Shown one piece after another: positions 21,759 through 32,742 of a DNA stretch of 64,000 bases. The DNA is from Thereva unica (lineage: Eukaryota > Arthropoda > Insecta > Diptera > Therevidae): contig OX465286.1 of NCBI GenBank assembly GCA_949987705.1, positions 17,373,676-17,437,675 of the forward strand, in the 5' to 3' direction. Position numbers and translations under genes: made by a program. Below the pieces are notes generated by a model. It was not told where the DNA came from, searched no databases, and saw only the letters and a list, made by a program, of their open reading frames with translations. Within the stretch, counting starts at the first letter, position 1, and every line of letters starts with the position of its first letter.

Positions 21759-22050
21759 CTCCACCAAGCGGCTGTCATCGGTTGGTTGATGAGATTCAAC
21801 TCGTTTCAGGAGGCATAACACTCCAGCGAGTTGTTCTCGATGCCCCGATGTCAGAGCCGCGATAGTAATGGTTGTGAGTAGGTGGAATGTGGAATAAAAT
21901 ATCGGGGCTAGGTTGTATCAGTTCCTTCCTTCAGTTTCTATCTCTCTTCCGACGAGAGCTGCTGTTCGACATTGCACTCTATACGAAAAAATAGATTGTC
22001 GACAGTACAAAGGTCTTTTCTCTAAGCCTCTAGTCTATCACATAAAACAA
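21759..22050 (+). mobile_element. 5'-truncated SINE copy lacking the tRNA head
   Basis: CACCAAGCGGCTGTCATCGG through CAACTCGTTTCAGGAGGCAT and the tail GTACAAAGG, CTAAGCCTCTAGTCTATCAC match the 10.5 kb SINE body. The tRNA-like promoter is missing. The previous LINE ORF1 frame runs into its first bases. Confidence 0.8.
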
Positions 22051-22676
22051 AGTGGGATATCCTACGCGGAGATTTTGAGGAAGATAAGAGCGGAAACTTC
22101 TTTTACGCACTTTAACGGAGGAGAGTTCACTCACATCAGAACACAAAAGGGAGACCTTTCAATGGAACTGAAAAAGGTGGGTCTATAAAATACCAAATTA
22201 CACACGCATTTACAATGTAAAAAAAATTCTTAATAGTGAAACAAAAAAAAAAAAAATAATATCAACTTTATTTCTCAATATAAACTGTGTAACTCTTTCT
22301 CTGCTGTTGGAAATTTGTTCTTAAGTTTCAAAGTTTATCTTTCTGCCGCTGCACACTCCAACAATTTTCATATTATATTATAAACTGAAAAGTACATATA
22401 AAGACATCTTCCGTCTGACTAGGAAAAAGGAGGAATATTTTAGCCTGTCTTGATAACTACTATTTGCTGGAACTCCTACTGTGCTAGTTTATTGAATATG
22501 CCACTAGGAAGGATGTATAGGTTAGGAATATTAACATTTTGATCATTGGTTCCTCGTCGGTTGGTAAATTTACTGTGGAACACTCAATTATAAAAATCAA
22601 GAACAAAAAAAAAACTAAATCTTTCATCCCCTTCGGCATCTCATTTATATCACTTTACTTCCACATCAATTCCTAA
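22051..22676. other. Non-coding AT-rich sequence
   Basis: A-runs near 22213 and 22241; no gene or transposon end recognised. Confidence 0.5.
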
Positions 22677-23302
22677 AGGCCCCTTTACACCATGATCGAA
22701 ACGATAAAGTGTCGTCCTAAAGTGTGGATAAAGTGCGGACAATCTACATACAAGATACTTTACATTATCATCGAAACGATAAAGTGCAGAGACAAAGTGT
22801 GACACATAGCGGATAAAGTAAATAGAATCATTTCTATGCGCTTATGTCTACACTTTAGCAAACCGTATTTTCGCAGGTATGCTTTCACGAAAAACCGTGT
22901 TTTGTCTACATATTCGGAGCTCAACTTTTTGCAGTAATTTGAAAAAAACACTTTGAGGCATTTCGTGAAGTTTCTAAATCTCCTCGGGTCTTCCAAGACT
23001 AATTCATTAAATGCCATGTATCCAACATCTTTTCCTAATCTCTTCGTGTTCTTTTGCTTTTGTTTTTTTTTATAATTTTAAATATATTATTAGCCACAAT
23101 TCCAACACTAGCTGCTGTTAATCCGAGAATTTTAACTAAATCCATCGCAGTTTTGAATCCGATACTTTAACCAAATGCTGAAGGTGTAAAGCCGAAAACT
23201 GCACATTGATAATGTTTTAACTTTTTATCTTTGATAAAGTAAAGTCATCATCAAAACACTTTATCCACACTTTATCAATTAGATCATAATGTAAAAGGGC
23301 CT
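22677..23302. mobile_element. Harbinger-type non-autonomous element, TAA target duplication
   Basis: The ends AGGCCCCTTTACAC and TGTAAAAGGGCCT form TIRs flanked by TAA on both sides (22674-22676, 23303-23305), the usual PIF/Harbinger target. Subterminal GATAAAGTG units are repeated in both halves (for example 22709, 22729, 22780). A minus-strand frame at 23017-22760 (FNELVLEDPRRFRNFTKC) resembles a decayed transposase N-terminus. Confidence 0.75.
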
Positions 23303-23305
23303 TAA

Positions 23306-23936
23306 GGAAATAGAAGTAGAAACCCTGATAAACAAAAATGCTACAATATATGCTACATGTATGCGTGTTTTAATGTACAGAGTTTTCGCAAAAACTTTAC
23401 GGATAGTCAATATGGGCTCTGCCATAGTTGATTAGTAGCTGCTGCTGTTGATCCTAGCTGTTGCTTGATAATGGTGAAAAAGAATTTTCGGGATAAGGAA
23501 TGAAGCCATATAGAAAAATCAAAGGTTACTAGAGCTTAATACTAGCTACTATCAAGCAAGGTGTGTAATAATGTAGTTAATGAGCAAAGTTTTTGTTTTT
23601 GCTTAAGCTTTGATTCTGGGGGCCTTGTTGTGCTTCTGTCGCTTGTGTTTTTTTTTTGATAATGATGATGATGATGATGATAATGATAAGGTAGGCGAGG
23701 AATGGTGAAAGGGGATGGTGGTAGGGTGGAGAGATTTTTGCTCGACAAGTATTGTATCCGAGGGTAAAAAAAAACAGTTTTGTATTAACTTCGCTTATTC
23801 CAACTCACTTTATCCATTCCATCCAGCCTTCACCGTTATTTAACAACAAAATTCGCATTTAATAATACACAAATTCGAAGACAGCGGCTGTCTTATGGCC
23901 ATACTGAAATCCGAGGGTAAGGAAGTGTTTCGAAGA
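23306..23936. other. Non-coding; (GAT)n microsatellite
   Basis: A (GAT)n run with interruptions lies at about 23658-23690. The bases just before 23952 are the left copy of the target duplication for the next LINE. Confidence 0.5.
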
Positions 23937-23951
23937 TTTGATCAAGCACTT

Positions 23952-26390
23952 TTTTTTCTTGTGTGAGGCATTAGGTCCACAGGTACTGCGGCCATTAATT
24001 TGGCCTATTGTGCTACAGCCCCTACACCTCATATTTGTAGGCCAGACCGCTTGAACAAGTTCAGCAGTCTGCCTAGTGGTTTGTCGCTTAGACTTGAGTG
24101 TTCGAGTAGGGACTCTTCGAACAAAGAGACCCTGCTCCTTGCACTATCAGAGAATGTGGAGGGCAGACTCATCCTCTTCCAGACAAAGCTTACATGTAGG
24201 GTCCTCCGCCCTTCCTATTCTCCATAAGTGGTAATTTAGTGCACCGTGTCCGGTAATCAAGCCAACAAGTGTCCTGACATCACTCCTGCTGCGCTATAAC
24301 AATTCCTTGGCCGTCTTAGGGGACGGCACAGGAAGGAATCGCTTAGAGTTGGTCAGTCCAGGCGCGGACCTCCAGCGTTTAGTATGTTTCATCAAAGTCC
24401 GATCGGCCAGGGCCCTTTGCAGCAAGCTGAAAGATGCCCCAATAGCCGGCTTTGGACCAATGATTGCAATATCAGAGCCCTGTTTAGCCAGGGCATCCGC
24501 ACTTTCGTTGCCTTTGAAGCCTCGGTGACTCGGGACCCAGATAAGGGTAATTTGATTGAGCACCCCAACTCATGAAGAGCGCGTTGGCAGTCCCAAACTA
24601 ATTTCGACTTGGTCCTACGGGACCTTATCGCTCTAATTGCCGCTTGGCTATCAGAGAAGATAAATATCCGTTTATTTTGGTAGGCCCTTCTAAGTTCTCA
24701 TGGGTGCATGCTAGAATAGCGTACATCTCTGCTTGAAAGACTGTTGCTAGAGTGCCTAGGCTTATCGCCCGGCTAAATCTGGGGCTTTCACTCCAGATTC
24801 CGGCGCCTACACCTGTCTCCGTTTTAGAGCCATCCGTGTACCATACTAATCCGCCCGGCAATACTTTAGGAAAAGTCCAGGTTAGCCTATCCTATATGTG
24901 CACAGAAGGTTGCTCAAATTTTGAAATTTTAAAGGGCACGCTGTCCGACAGCATCTCCGCTTCCGGAATCTCTTCTATGATGTTGATTATTATAGAATGT
25001 CCTCGCCCAAAACCAGCGCCCAAGTGACCATTCGCTTTCAGCCGCAACGCCGCGTGTATGGCGGACGTCTCTACCTCAAGGTGAAGGGGTGAGGAGAGTC
25101 TCCAGCGTTGCCGTCGGGGAAGCGCGGATGGCCCCAGTGATGGAGAGGCAGGCCATTCTTTGAATTTTGCTTAAATTGGCTATGGAACCCTTAAGCTTCG
25201 TTCTGTGCCACCAAACTTAAGCTCCATAAGCTGCCATAGGCCTAATGATGGTGGTGTATATCCAATACATGGTTTTTGGTTGCAAACCCCAGGTGGAGCC
25301 ACAAGCTCTGCGGCAAGCCCACAGGGATCTGCGCGTTCTACTCATCAGAGTGTCCCTATGCTGTTTCCAGTTGAGCTTGGCATCTAGCGTCACTCCTAAA
25401 TATTTGGCTTGTTGTGAAAAGCCTATAGTTCTGCCTGCGAATGTAGGTTCCCAAATTCCCGGTAGTGATCGTTTCCTGGTGAAAGGAACCAGAATCGTTT
25501 TGTCGGGATTGACTTTTAGACCTACGCTTTCGCACCAGCTAGAGACCAAATCTAGTGCCTGCTGTAGGCGCCTTGACGTGGCTCCTTCAGTTTCATCTGT
25601 AACTACTGTGACGACATCGTCAGCGTAACCTTGGGCGAAAATGTTTCGACCGTTGAGCAGCTCTAGGAGTTCATCTACAACAAGGCACCAAAGAAGTGGA
25701 GATAAAATTCCTCCCTGCGGGCAACCTTTTGCTATAGTGCCCTCCAGAGACCCCTCAACATCAGAGACCATTAGTTTACGAGTTCTCAGCATAGAGTCAA
25801 TCCGGTTGCAGAAAATGCTACTTAGACCGCGTCTTCTTAGAGCCCTAGCTGTGGTATCGAAGGATGTATTGTCGACGGCTCCCTCGACATCGAGGAAGGC
25901 CGTCAGAGCAACTCCTTTATTTAGAGCTGCGTATTCCAGCTTGAGCACCAGATTGTGCAGTGCTGTTTCAATGGACTTGTCCGCCTGGTACGCATGCTGA
26001 TAGGAGCTTAGTGGTTGGCGTTGAAGATAAGTTTCCCTTATCGCCCGGTCGACAACTTACTCCATTGTCTTCAGGGCAAAAGACGAGAGACTTATCGGCC
26101 TGAAAGATTTAGTCCAGGTGTAATCCGAACGCCACGGCTTAGGTATAAATGTTATGTTGACGTTCCTCCAGACAGATTGGATGTAACCATGTGCGAAGGA
26201 AGCCCTGAATATTTTGCATAATAAGGGAGTGACTAGGTCGCAGCCCTCCTGTAGCAGAATGGGATAGATTCCGTCTGCTCCAGGGGACTTGTATGGTTTA
26301 AAGTTTAAACCAAGTTTAAACTTTAAACGATTTAATCGCCTCCCTAATAGCTTCGTGGTTAGACACGGCGTTTGCTTCTGTCCAGGCCGC
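23952..26390 (-). pseudogene. 5'-truncated RNase-H-bearing LINE with perfect 15-bp target duplication
   Basis: TTTGATCAAGCACTT flanks both sides (23937-23951, 26391-26405), and a short T-run on the left is the poly(A) of this minus-strand insert. The RT frame 25948-25217 has TAFLDVEGAVDNTSFDT, GCPQGGILSPLLW and QGYADDVVTVV, all catalytic. Upstream, FRPISL and YQHAYQADKSIETALHNLV are readable to about 26390. RNase H follows: VWYTDGSKTETGVGAG, AEMYAILAC and LIWVPSHRGFKGNESADALA. RNase H with this RT type places it in the I/R1/LOA group. Frames are separated by shifts and stops, so it is dead, but fairly young. Confidence 0.9.
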
Positions 26391-26405
26391 TTTGATCAAG
26401 CACTT

Positions 26406-29069
26406 ACTTCGGGGCAAAAGTGCGTTGTTGCATTTGATGGACACGCACTTTGAAGCGGGACAGAATGAATGAATTTAATTCGAGAAAAGTTTTAATTGAG
26501 ATGTTATTGATAAGTTATTCCTGAGGGTATTTATTTTGAGTATCACGACATTTTCAGGCCATTAGTTAGAGCCGACGAGCAGCCCTATTCAGTGTTTTAC
26601 TCAATTTTTTTTTACTTGGTTACATCACCCTGTCATTGCAATTGCTTGTTGGGAACTTAATCTTATTTGTAATTCCTGTTTCTTGTGTTCGACCACCACT
26701 CACAGTACGTTACTACATTCCAGCCCCCCCCCTTCTTCCGCGCGGCCATCAAGAAACACACAAAAAAAAACATTCCACAGCTATCCCTACTTTCTATGTT
26801 CGATTCACCTAACTAGAGCACTTAAGCATTCTTTAAGTCCTTATTGGTGGCGCCTCTTATGAATGGCAGCAAGCAGGCAGCAGCACTTTACTTTTTTTTT
26901 CTTTCTTATTTTCATCCATCCATCTAGCATCATACTGTGTCCTGGGTACCCTCTTGTAGCCATCACACCCCCCGTCCTGCCGTTCATCCAACAAATTCTC
27001 TTCCTTACTTCAATCTAATATCATCATACACCGTATCCATCCTAGCCCCACACCATCGTCCATTCATACACAGTCTCTTGTCTCTCGCCCATTCTTCGGG
27101 TGATTGTACTGTGTAGGTTGGTTTTTTTTTTATTTTGACATGATATGTTTTTGGATAGAAGGTAGCACAAGAGAGTATCCTTTCCCCGACGTTAGATAAA
27201 TAGAAAGCGGCCACGCTCGGACGGCACGCATTTTTTATTTTCCCTTTTTTTTAAGAAGTCAAATACGTTCGGTTAATGAGGACGCGTGTGATAGCATCAA
27301 GCACACGCAGAACGGAAGAATGAAGGACGAAGGGTATTCATTCCCATTCACATGCTTATAGTACAACAACTGCAGCTACAGCTACAATCACAGCAAAAAT
27401 ATCCTTGGGAAAAAAAACACGGGATAATGTCCTTTTTTTTTGTATATATATGTAGGTAGCAAAAATGACAACAACACCTAGAAAGAAACGAATCGATTTT
27501 TTTCTCTCATTCTTTCTTATTTTTAACGCAATATTATTAATTTATTAATGTTTTTTTTTTTTTGGTTTGTACTTTTTGTTTGGTTGGTGGCCCTTCCTGC
27601 TTCTTGCTGACTATACTATACATTTACCCCCCATCATCCCCCTAAAAATACCTAATACACACCAACATTCAGTGAACATCGAACGTTGTTGAATAACGAT
27701 AACAAGGCGTCACACAGGAGAGAGAGAGAGTCCTTGATATAAATAGATGGCGTGGCAAGTGTAAAGAAAAAGAAAACCTTGTCAGGGCTTAAATTAGAGC
27801 TTAAATTAGATGAATTTTCATTGTGACTAGGATGAACGTTGGGGTTTCGTGTGGCACAAAACTGGTCCTTTCCCTTCATTCATTCAACAACACCCCAACA
27901 AAAAACACACCATCTTCAAACACCACAATATATACATACATATATATATACGTATAAACAAAAAGGCACAGAAGTGCCAAACGTTACATACCGCAGTCCT
28001 AAGGAGTCCTTCTTATTCTTCTTCTTCTTCGTCTATATTCTGCCGTGCCGGATGAAGATTATAAATTATGCGAACTAGAAACTGTGTGGCATTGGAATTT
28101 TCTGCGTGTGTACAAATTTTTTGTTTTTGTTTTTTGGGTGACGGGGGGGGGGGGGGGGTAAGATTTGAGGTGTGTGGGGAGGGGGTTATAGATTTAGAGA
28201 TGCATGTTGACACCCTTACTCTCTCGATCTTCTATAATCTACCCCACCCCCCACCCCTCACTCATTCTTACTCAGAAGGTTACTCCTAACATTTCCTCAA
28301 ATAGTGGGGTGCCACGACATACCACCCTCTACACCCAAACTCCTTTTATCCACGGCGCGTAGCTTAAGAGAATAAGGCAATAAAAACGGAACTTTTTCCC
28401 TAACTTTTTTTTCTTTCGTCTTGACTTACTTAAAAGTAACAACACAACAAAAATATATATATATATGTATATAAACAAGAAAAAGAAAACCTATCCATGG
28501 CTAGAGCTCTTTGGCTTATGGCTCTATGGTTCCACAACAAAAAACAGAAACATATACACAGACACAGCCACCATACAGATCGAGTTTCTTTTGTAGAGAG
28601 AGACCAAGTTTTAAAGCCTATTAATGATGATGAATTATTAAAGTACCCCAAGTTCGTGTTGACGAAAAAAATACAACCAGGAACAACATTAACAACAACA
28701 AAAACAACAAAAACGGCAAACAACACCAACGTAACAACAACAGCAAATACCACCAAAAATAAATAAATAAAACGAGTCTAAGATTAAAGACTTAAAGGGA
28801 TAATGTATTTTTGTGTCCTTTTTATTTTTTTGTTGGATTTCTTCTTCTACTTTTTTTTTTCAATCAGCAACAAAACCTTCAACCTTATTAACAAATTTTT
28901 TAGAGGTATTCTTTATTGATGAAAAAAATAACCTAGTTATGACTGCGTTATCAGAAAATGTAAAAGCACATGACAATTGCAAGAATTTTGGGTTAGAGGA
29001 AAGTTCAGTTCCAAGGTTTATTTAAAAAAAAAAAAAAAAACTAAAACCCTGGAATCCGGTGCTCATGGC
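26406..29069. other. Non-coding sequence rich in microsatellites
   Basis: It holds long T, A and AAC/CAA runs (28690-28760), (GA)n near 27720, (TA)n near 27940 and 28451, and G16 at 28143-28158. No exon of Cirl or another gene recognised. Confidence 0.5.
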
Positions 29070-29280
29070 TGCCCCCATAAGCACCCAATAGTATGGCGTA
29101 CGCCAAAATAATTGGGAATCTCAAAATCGCGTTTTCCATGGGCAGTGAGAGTCTCAAATCCCACCACGAAAGTACATTCGAAAAGAAAATTGTCACTCAG
29201 TTCGTTTAAAAACCCAAATCACCCACGCTCATTTATATTCCCAATCACAATTCAATACTCTTGTCATGGTTTGTTGCAAT
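29070..29280 (+). repeat. Dispersed repeat family R1w, copy 4
   Basis: Ordered motifs GGGAATCTCAAAATCGCG, TTCCATGGGCAGTGAGAGTC, CTCAAATCCC, GTTTAAAAACCCAAAT and CTCATTTATATTCCCAATC match copies 1 and 3. It is preceded by an A17 run. It lacks the GGTAATAAAA array. Confidence 0.6.
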
Positions 29281-29740
29281 GACGGAGCGTTCTTGCAAGT
29301 GCGCTGTATTTTATCCATACACGAATGTGTGTGGAACTGACATTCCCCGCCTGCATTCAAATTTCCAATTCTTTTGTTCTTTTTTTGCAGTTGCGATTAT
29401 AAGAATTTAAATATACAATAGGAGACATTAAAAACATTTTTCTGTTATTTTTTATTCAGAATAATAAAATAATAAAATGTATCCATTGGAATTTCGCCAT
29501 TTCTAACGTCCAAAAGTTCTTTTGAAAATGTTTGAGCAGAGACATCTTGTAGAAAATGGATAACCATATTTATTGGAGCGTGTTTTTTTTTTTTTTCAAA
29601 ACTGTTCCATTGGCAGTTTCAAACAAACGTTAACCTCAATTGCAAGCTCATCCCCTGCAAGTAGTATCAGAGCGTCTCCCATCGGTTGGCTTTTCCCTGG
29701 AAATCTTGCAAAGCCATGTCAAGGGGGGGGGGGGGGGTTA
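29281..29740. other. Non-coding; ends in a G15 run
   Basis: Nothing recognised except T-runs and G15 at 29723-29737, which directly precedes the SINE. Confidence 0.5.
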
Positions 29741-29997
29741 GGGGCCTCGGTAGTCGAGGATTAAGGCCAGCCCCACGGTCCTTCGCCTTTTCCACTGTCC
29801 CACCTACATAACTTTCCTTCTCTCTTCTTCCCTCTTTACATTCCTGATTCCTTCTGTCATAGCCTTCCCTTTCTCTCTCTCTCTTCTCTCTCTATCTTCC
29901 GCCTAGAGCTGCTGTTCGACAACGTATATGAAAAAATAGATTGTCGATAGTACAAAGGCACTTTCCCTAAGCCTCTTAGTCTGTCACATAAAAAAAA
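29741..29997 (+). mobile_element. SINE copy with the B-box deleted
   Basis: GGGGCCTCGGTAGTCGAGGA begins like the 10.5 kb SINE but jumps straight to CCAGCCCCACGGTCCTTCGC, losing the middle of the tRNA region and the B-box. The central body is also shortened. The tail GTACAAAGGCA, CCCTAAGCCTC and ACAT with A-run is intact. Confidence 0.8.
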
Positions 29998-30165
29998 GCG
30001 CTTCGAGGGATTTTTTATGGACCATGGTACATTCATCCCAAATTATTATTTTGCACGATTAAAGGACTGTGGCAATACGGTTGTTTTGCTGATATTGCAT
30101 GTAGGTGTTTCTATCTGGCTCAAATTCAGTGGGAACTTGGGTGCTGAATGCACTGTACGTATACC

Positions 30166-31226
30166 CAGGGGCGGCGCTTTCATAGGTGCGAATGGTGCAC
30201 TTGCACCGGGCGCAATTTGTCGGGGGCGCAATTTCAGAAATTAAGATTTAAAAAAAATTAAAAACTTTGAAAAAAAAAACATTGTGAAGTATTCTCGCGG
30301 GTGCAAGAAATTACACAAATTTACCCAATTTCGGTCCCTGTACTCCTTCCTCGTGCAAGGTAAATGAAGGAAATGAGGAAAAAACTCCTTGTGGCTAGAA
30401 CTCCTTTTGAATTGTTCTTTTTTGTTTGCTCCTTTATACTCCGATTTCATCGGCCTCAGTTCAATAAAGTTCCATTCAATCCATATATGTAAGTGGCTTC
30501 ACCTGTTGGCATATTCAGTTTATGATTGAAATTGTTGTTTTTTCGCTAGATGTTAAAAATGCAAAGGCTCACTGGAATAATATTTCAGCGAGCTTTTACG
30601 TTCAATCTCAATTTCATGTTCTGTTGGGCGAACTCAGGCTTTATTTTTCCTGAGTTCAATATGTGAAAATGTATGGGAGCTCAGGCAAAAAATGAAGTTC
30701 AGTACACCAATTTGCTCGAATTTGCGCAGTTTGGCTGGTGAAGCCGGGGTTTACTGTTTAACAAATTAATATGGCCAGTTTCACACGGGCCAGCCAACAA
30801 AAATTGGCTGTAATCGTCAATTCCCTTTTGAAACTCGATGAAGAGTCGCATGGATTTTCACAATAGCCAACTTTTCCAACAAAACTATACGTTAGAATGC
30901 TTTAGTTTGTTGTTGTTGCTTTAATTCTCCCTTCTGGCATACTTTATTTTTCCTAGCTAAAGGGAGACAAAAAAGAAAAACTATACAGCTGTCAAAAAAC
31001 TGCGCCGGCCCCATCGGTCTCGCCAAGTCTCTTCTCCGCAAACGATGTTTTCAGCAAATGTTTTTTAGGTTGGATGTTTACCAATGTTAAACTTCCTTTT
31101 TAGCGAATGTTTGTGTCTTTTCCATTGTCCTTAATTGCGTTCAAAAATGTGGCGCAATACGACATAGTGCACCGGGCGCAATATGGCATAGTGCACTGGG
31201 CGCAAAAAACCCAAGCGCCAGCCTTG
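30166..31226. mobile_element. hAT-type non-autonomous element, family H
   Basis: The left end CAGGGGCGGCGCTTTCATAG and right end CAAGCGCCAGCCTTG are hAT-like. The flanks CGTATACC (30158-30165) and CGTACACC (31227-31234) are an 8-bp duplication with one mismatch. Subterminal GTGCACTTGCACCGGGCGCA and GGCGCAATAYGRCATAGTGC repeats are shared, in the other orientation, with 38533-39283. No transposase. Confidence 0.85.
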
Positions 31227-31560
31227 CGTACACCATCAAGTTGATGCAATTCCCGTTTGTCACTGCTACACTATGAGTGGAGACGAACAATAATTTCAAT
31301 AGGTAACGTTTGGCAACTTTGGGCGAACTTTTCAAATATTTAACGGCATGATGTGTCAAATATGGCGGAAGCTAAGTAAAGAGTATGATTGCCGTGTAGA
31401 CGTGTGCGCTATTGCTCCAATTATCTAACATTTTCCCGTGCTTTTCCATCCGCAAAACCGACTTCCGCTATTATAAACATATACCAAGTGCGGCGTTTCG
31501 TCAAAATTTCTGGAGTGCTTTTGTTTTCGGAGTGATTTATTCTTGTTTAAATAAATTAAT

Positions 31561-32457
31561 ATGCCTAGGTCGCAAACAAGAACTGCTGCCAGGAAAATTA
31601 TTCAACCTGCCGGCGCAGTTCCCGCCAAAATTAACACTCCTGATCATGCGCCCAGCAAGTGTGTCTACAGCAGTAGCGGAACACCACGCTCGACGTCGAT
31701 AGCAGCGCCTGATGACAGCTTTGAGCTCTTAGAAAAAAGGCTGCTGGTGCACTTCAACCGCATGATGCAGGAACAATTTGCTGCCTTTGCTGCCTTTGAG
31801 GATCGACTGAAGCAGCTTGAGACTCGCTTGTCTTCTCAAATTGAAGAAGTATGCAACTCTCTCAACAGCCAAGCCTGCAAACTATCGGACGACTTAGCGA
31901 CTGTGCAACATGACCTTGCCGTTGTGTCTAGTGATCTGGAGGATTTTCGGCGACAGTCTAGGCTTCATGATGTGGTTATCCGAGGGATTCCCGCTAGCGA
32001 AACCGACAATTCAAGGCAAATTCTGAACTCCATTGCATCTACCATAGGACATGAGCTAACACCGTATGTGAATGTTTTCCGTCCACTGCAGCGGCGAAGC
32101 ACTGTGTCGACGAATGGAAACACCAAGTTGAGCAGTTCCTTGATTATAGCTAAATTTCCATCAGCCAACGAGCAACTGGAGTTTTTAAAAAAAAGCCGTC
32201 GGCATGGGGCTATTACTTTAAAAAGTCTGAATTTGGGTTTTGCTGCGGACAGCCCAGTCTATATTAATGAGAGTCTTACTTCGAAAAACAATGATATCTT
32301 TCAAACAGCTCGTAAACTGCTGAGAAGGAATCTAGTTACTTCAGTCTTCACACGCCGGGGTTTTGTGTTTGTTCAACTGGAAAGGGATAAACAGCCAGTA
32401 AAATTTACTTCAGCCCTTGACCTGGAAGAAGCCATTAACTCCTCTCCTGTTTCATAG
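31561..32457 (+). CDS. LINE ORF1, coiled-coil RNA-binding-type protein
   Basis: A 298-residue ORF with a basic N-terminus (PRSQTRTAARKI), then a heptad-rich region from about residue 55 to 135 (LLEKRLLVHFNRMMQEQF, LKQLETRLSSQIEEVCNSL, LSDDLATVQHDLAVV) predicted to trimerise or dimerise. Next is RLHDVVIRGIPASETD, which resembles the RRM-like core start in ORF1 proteins of CR1/L1-like LINEs, and then a basic C-terminal domain. No CCHC knuckle is seen. Such proteins bind element RNA to form the cytoplasmic particle. It is followed by ORF2 in the same element. The Met at 31561 directly follows an AT-rich leader; no other in-frame Met is near. Confidence 0.8.
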   Translation: MPRSQTRTAARKIIQPAGAVPAKINTPDHAPSKCVYSSSGTPRSTSIAAPDDSFELLEKRLLVHFNRMMQEQFAAFAAFEDRLKQLETRLSSQIEEVCNSLNSQACKLSDDLATVQHDLAVVSSDLEDFRRQSRLHDVVIRGIPASETDNSRQILNSIASTIGHELTPYVNVFRPLQRRSTVSTNGNTKLSSSLIIAKFPSANEQLEFLKKSRRHGAITLKSLNLGFAADSPVYINESLTSKNNDIFQTARKLLRRNLVTSVFTRRGFVFVQLERDKQPVKFTSALDLEEAINSSPVS

Positions 32458-32742
32458 CTGGTACATTTTTGGGCGCAGTACATTTTTATTGTGGAGCAAG
32501 CTGCTATATGGATTTTAAAAGTATGTTTATATTCTTAGTTAATTTTATTGTTATGATTTTTGTTTCAATTTTAATCTTAGTTTTGATTTTAAGTTTAAGT
32601 TTTTATAGAATTTGTTTGTATATTATTGCCTTTCTTCATGGCTATTCTTCTTCTTCTTTTTTAGTTCTTTCTTATCCTGTCTATTATTTCTTCTTCTACT
32701 TAACAAATCTAGCTTGTTTCGTACTGGTTTCTGAAGTCGTGA

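Noticed and set aside
26296..26329. Palindrome GTTTAAAGTTTAAAC as regulatory site
   Set aside because: It is a short local duplication inside a dead LINE.
28143..28158. Assembly gap at the G16 run
   Set aside because: Similar runs recur throughout the window in different contexts, so a genome trait is more likely than isolated error.
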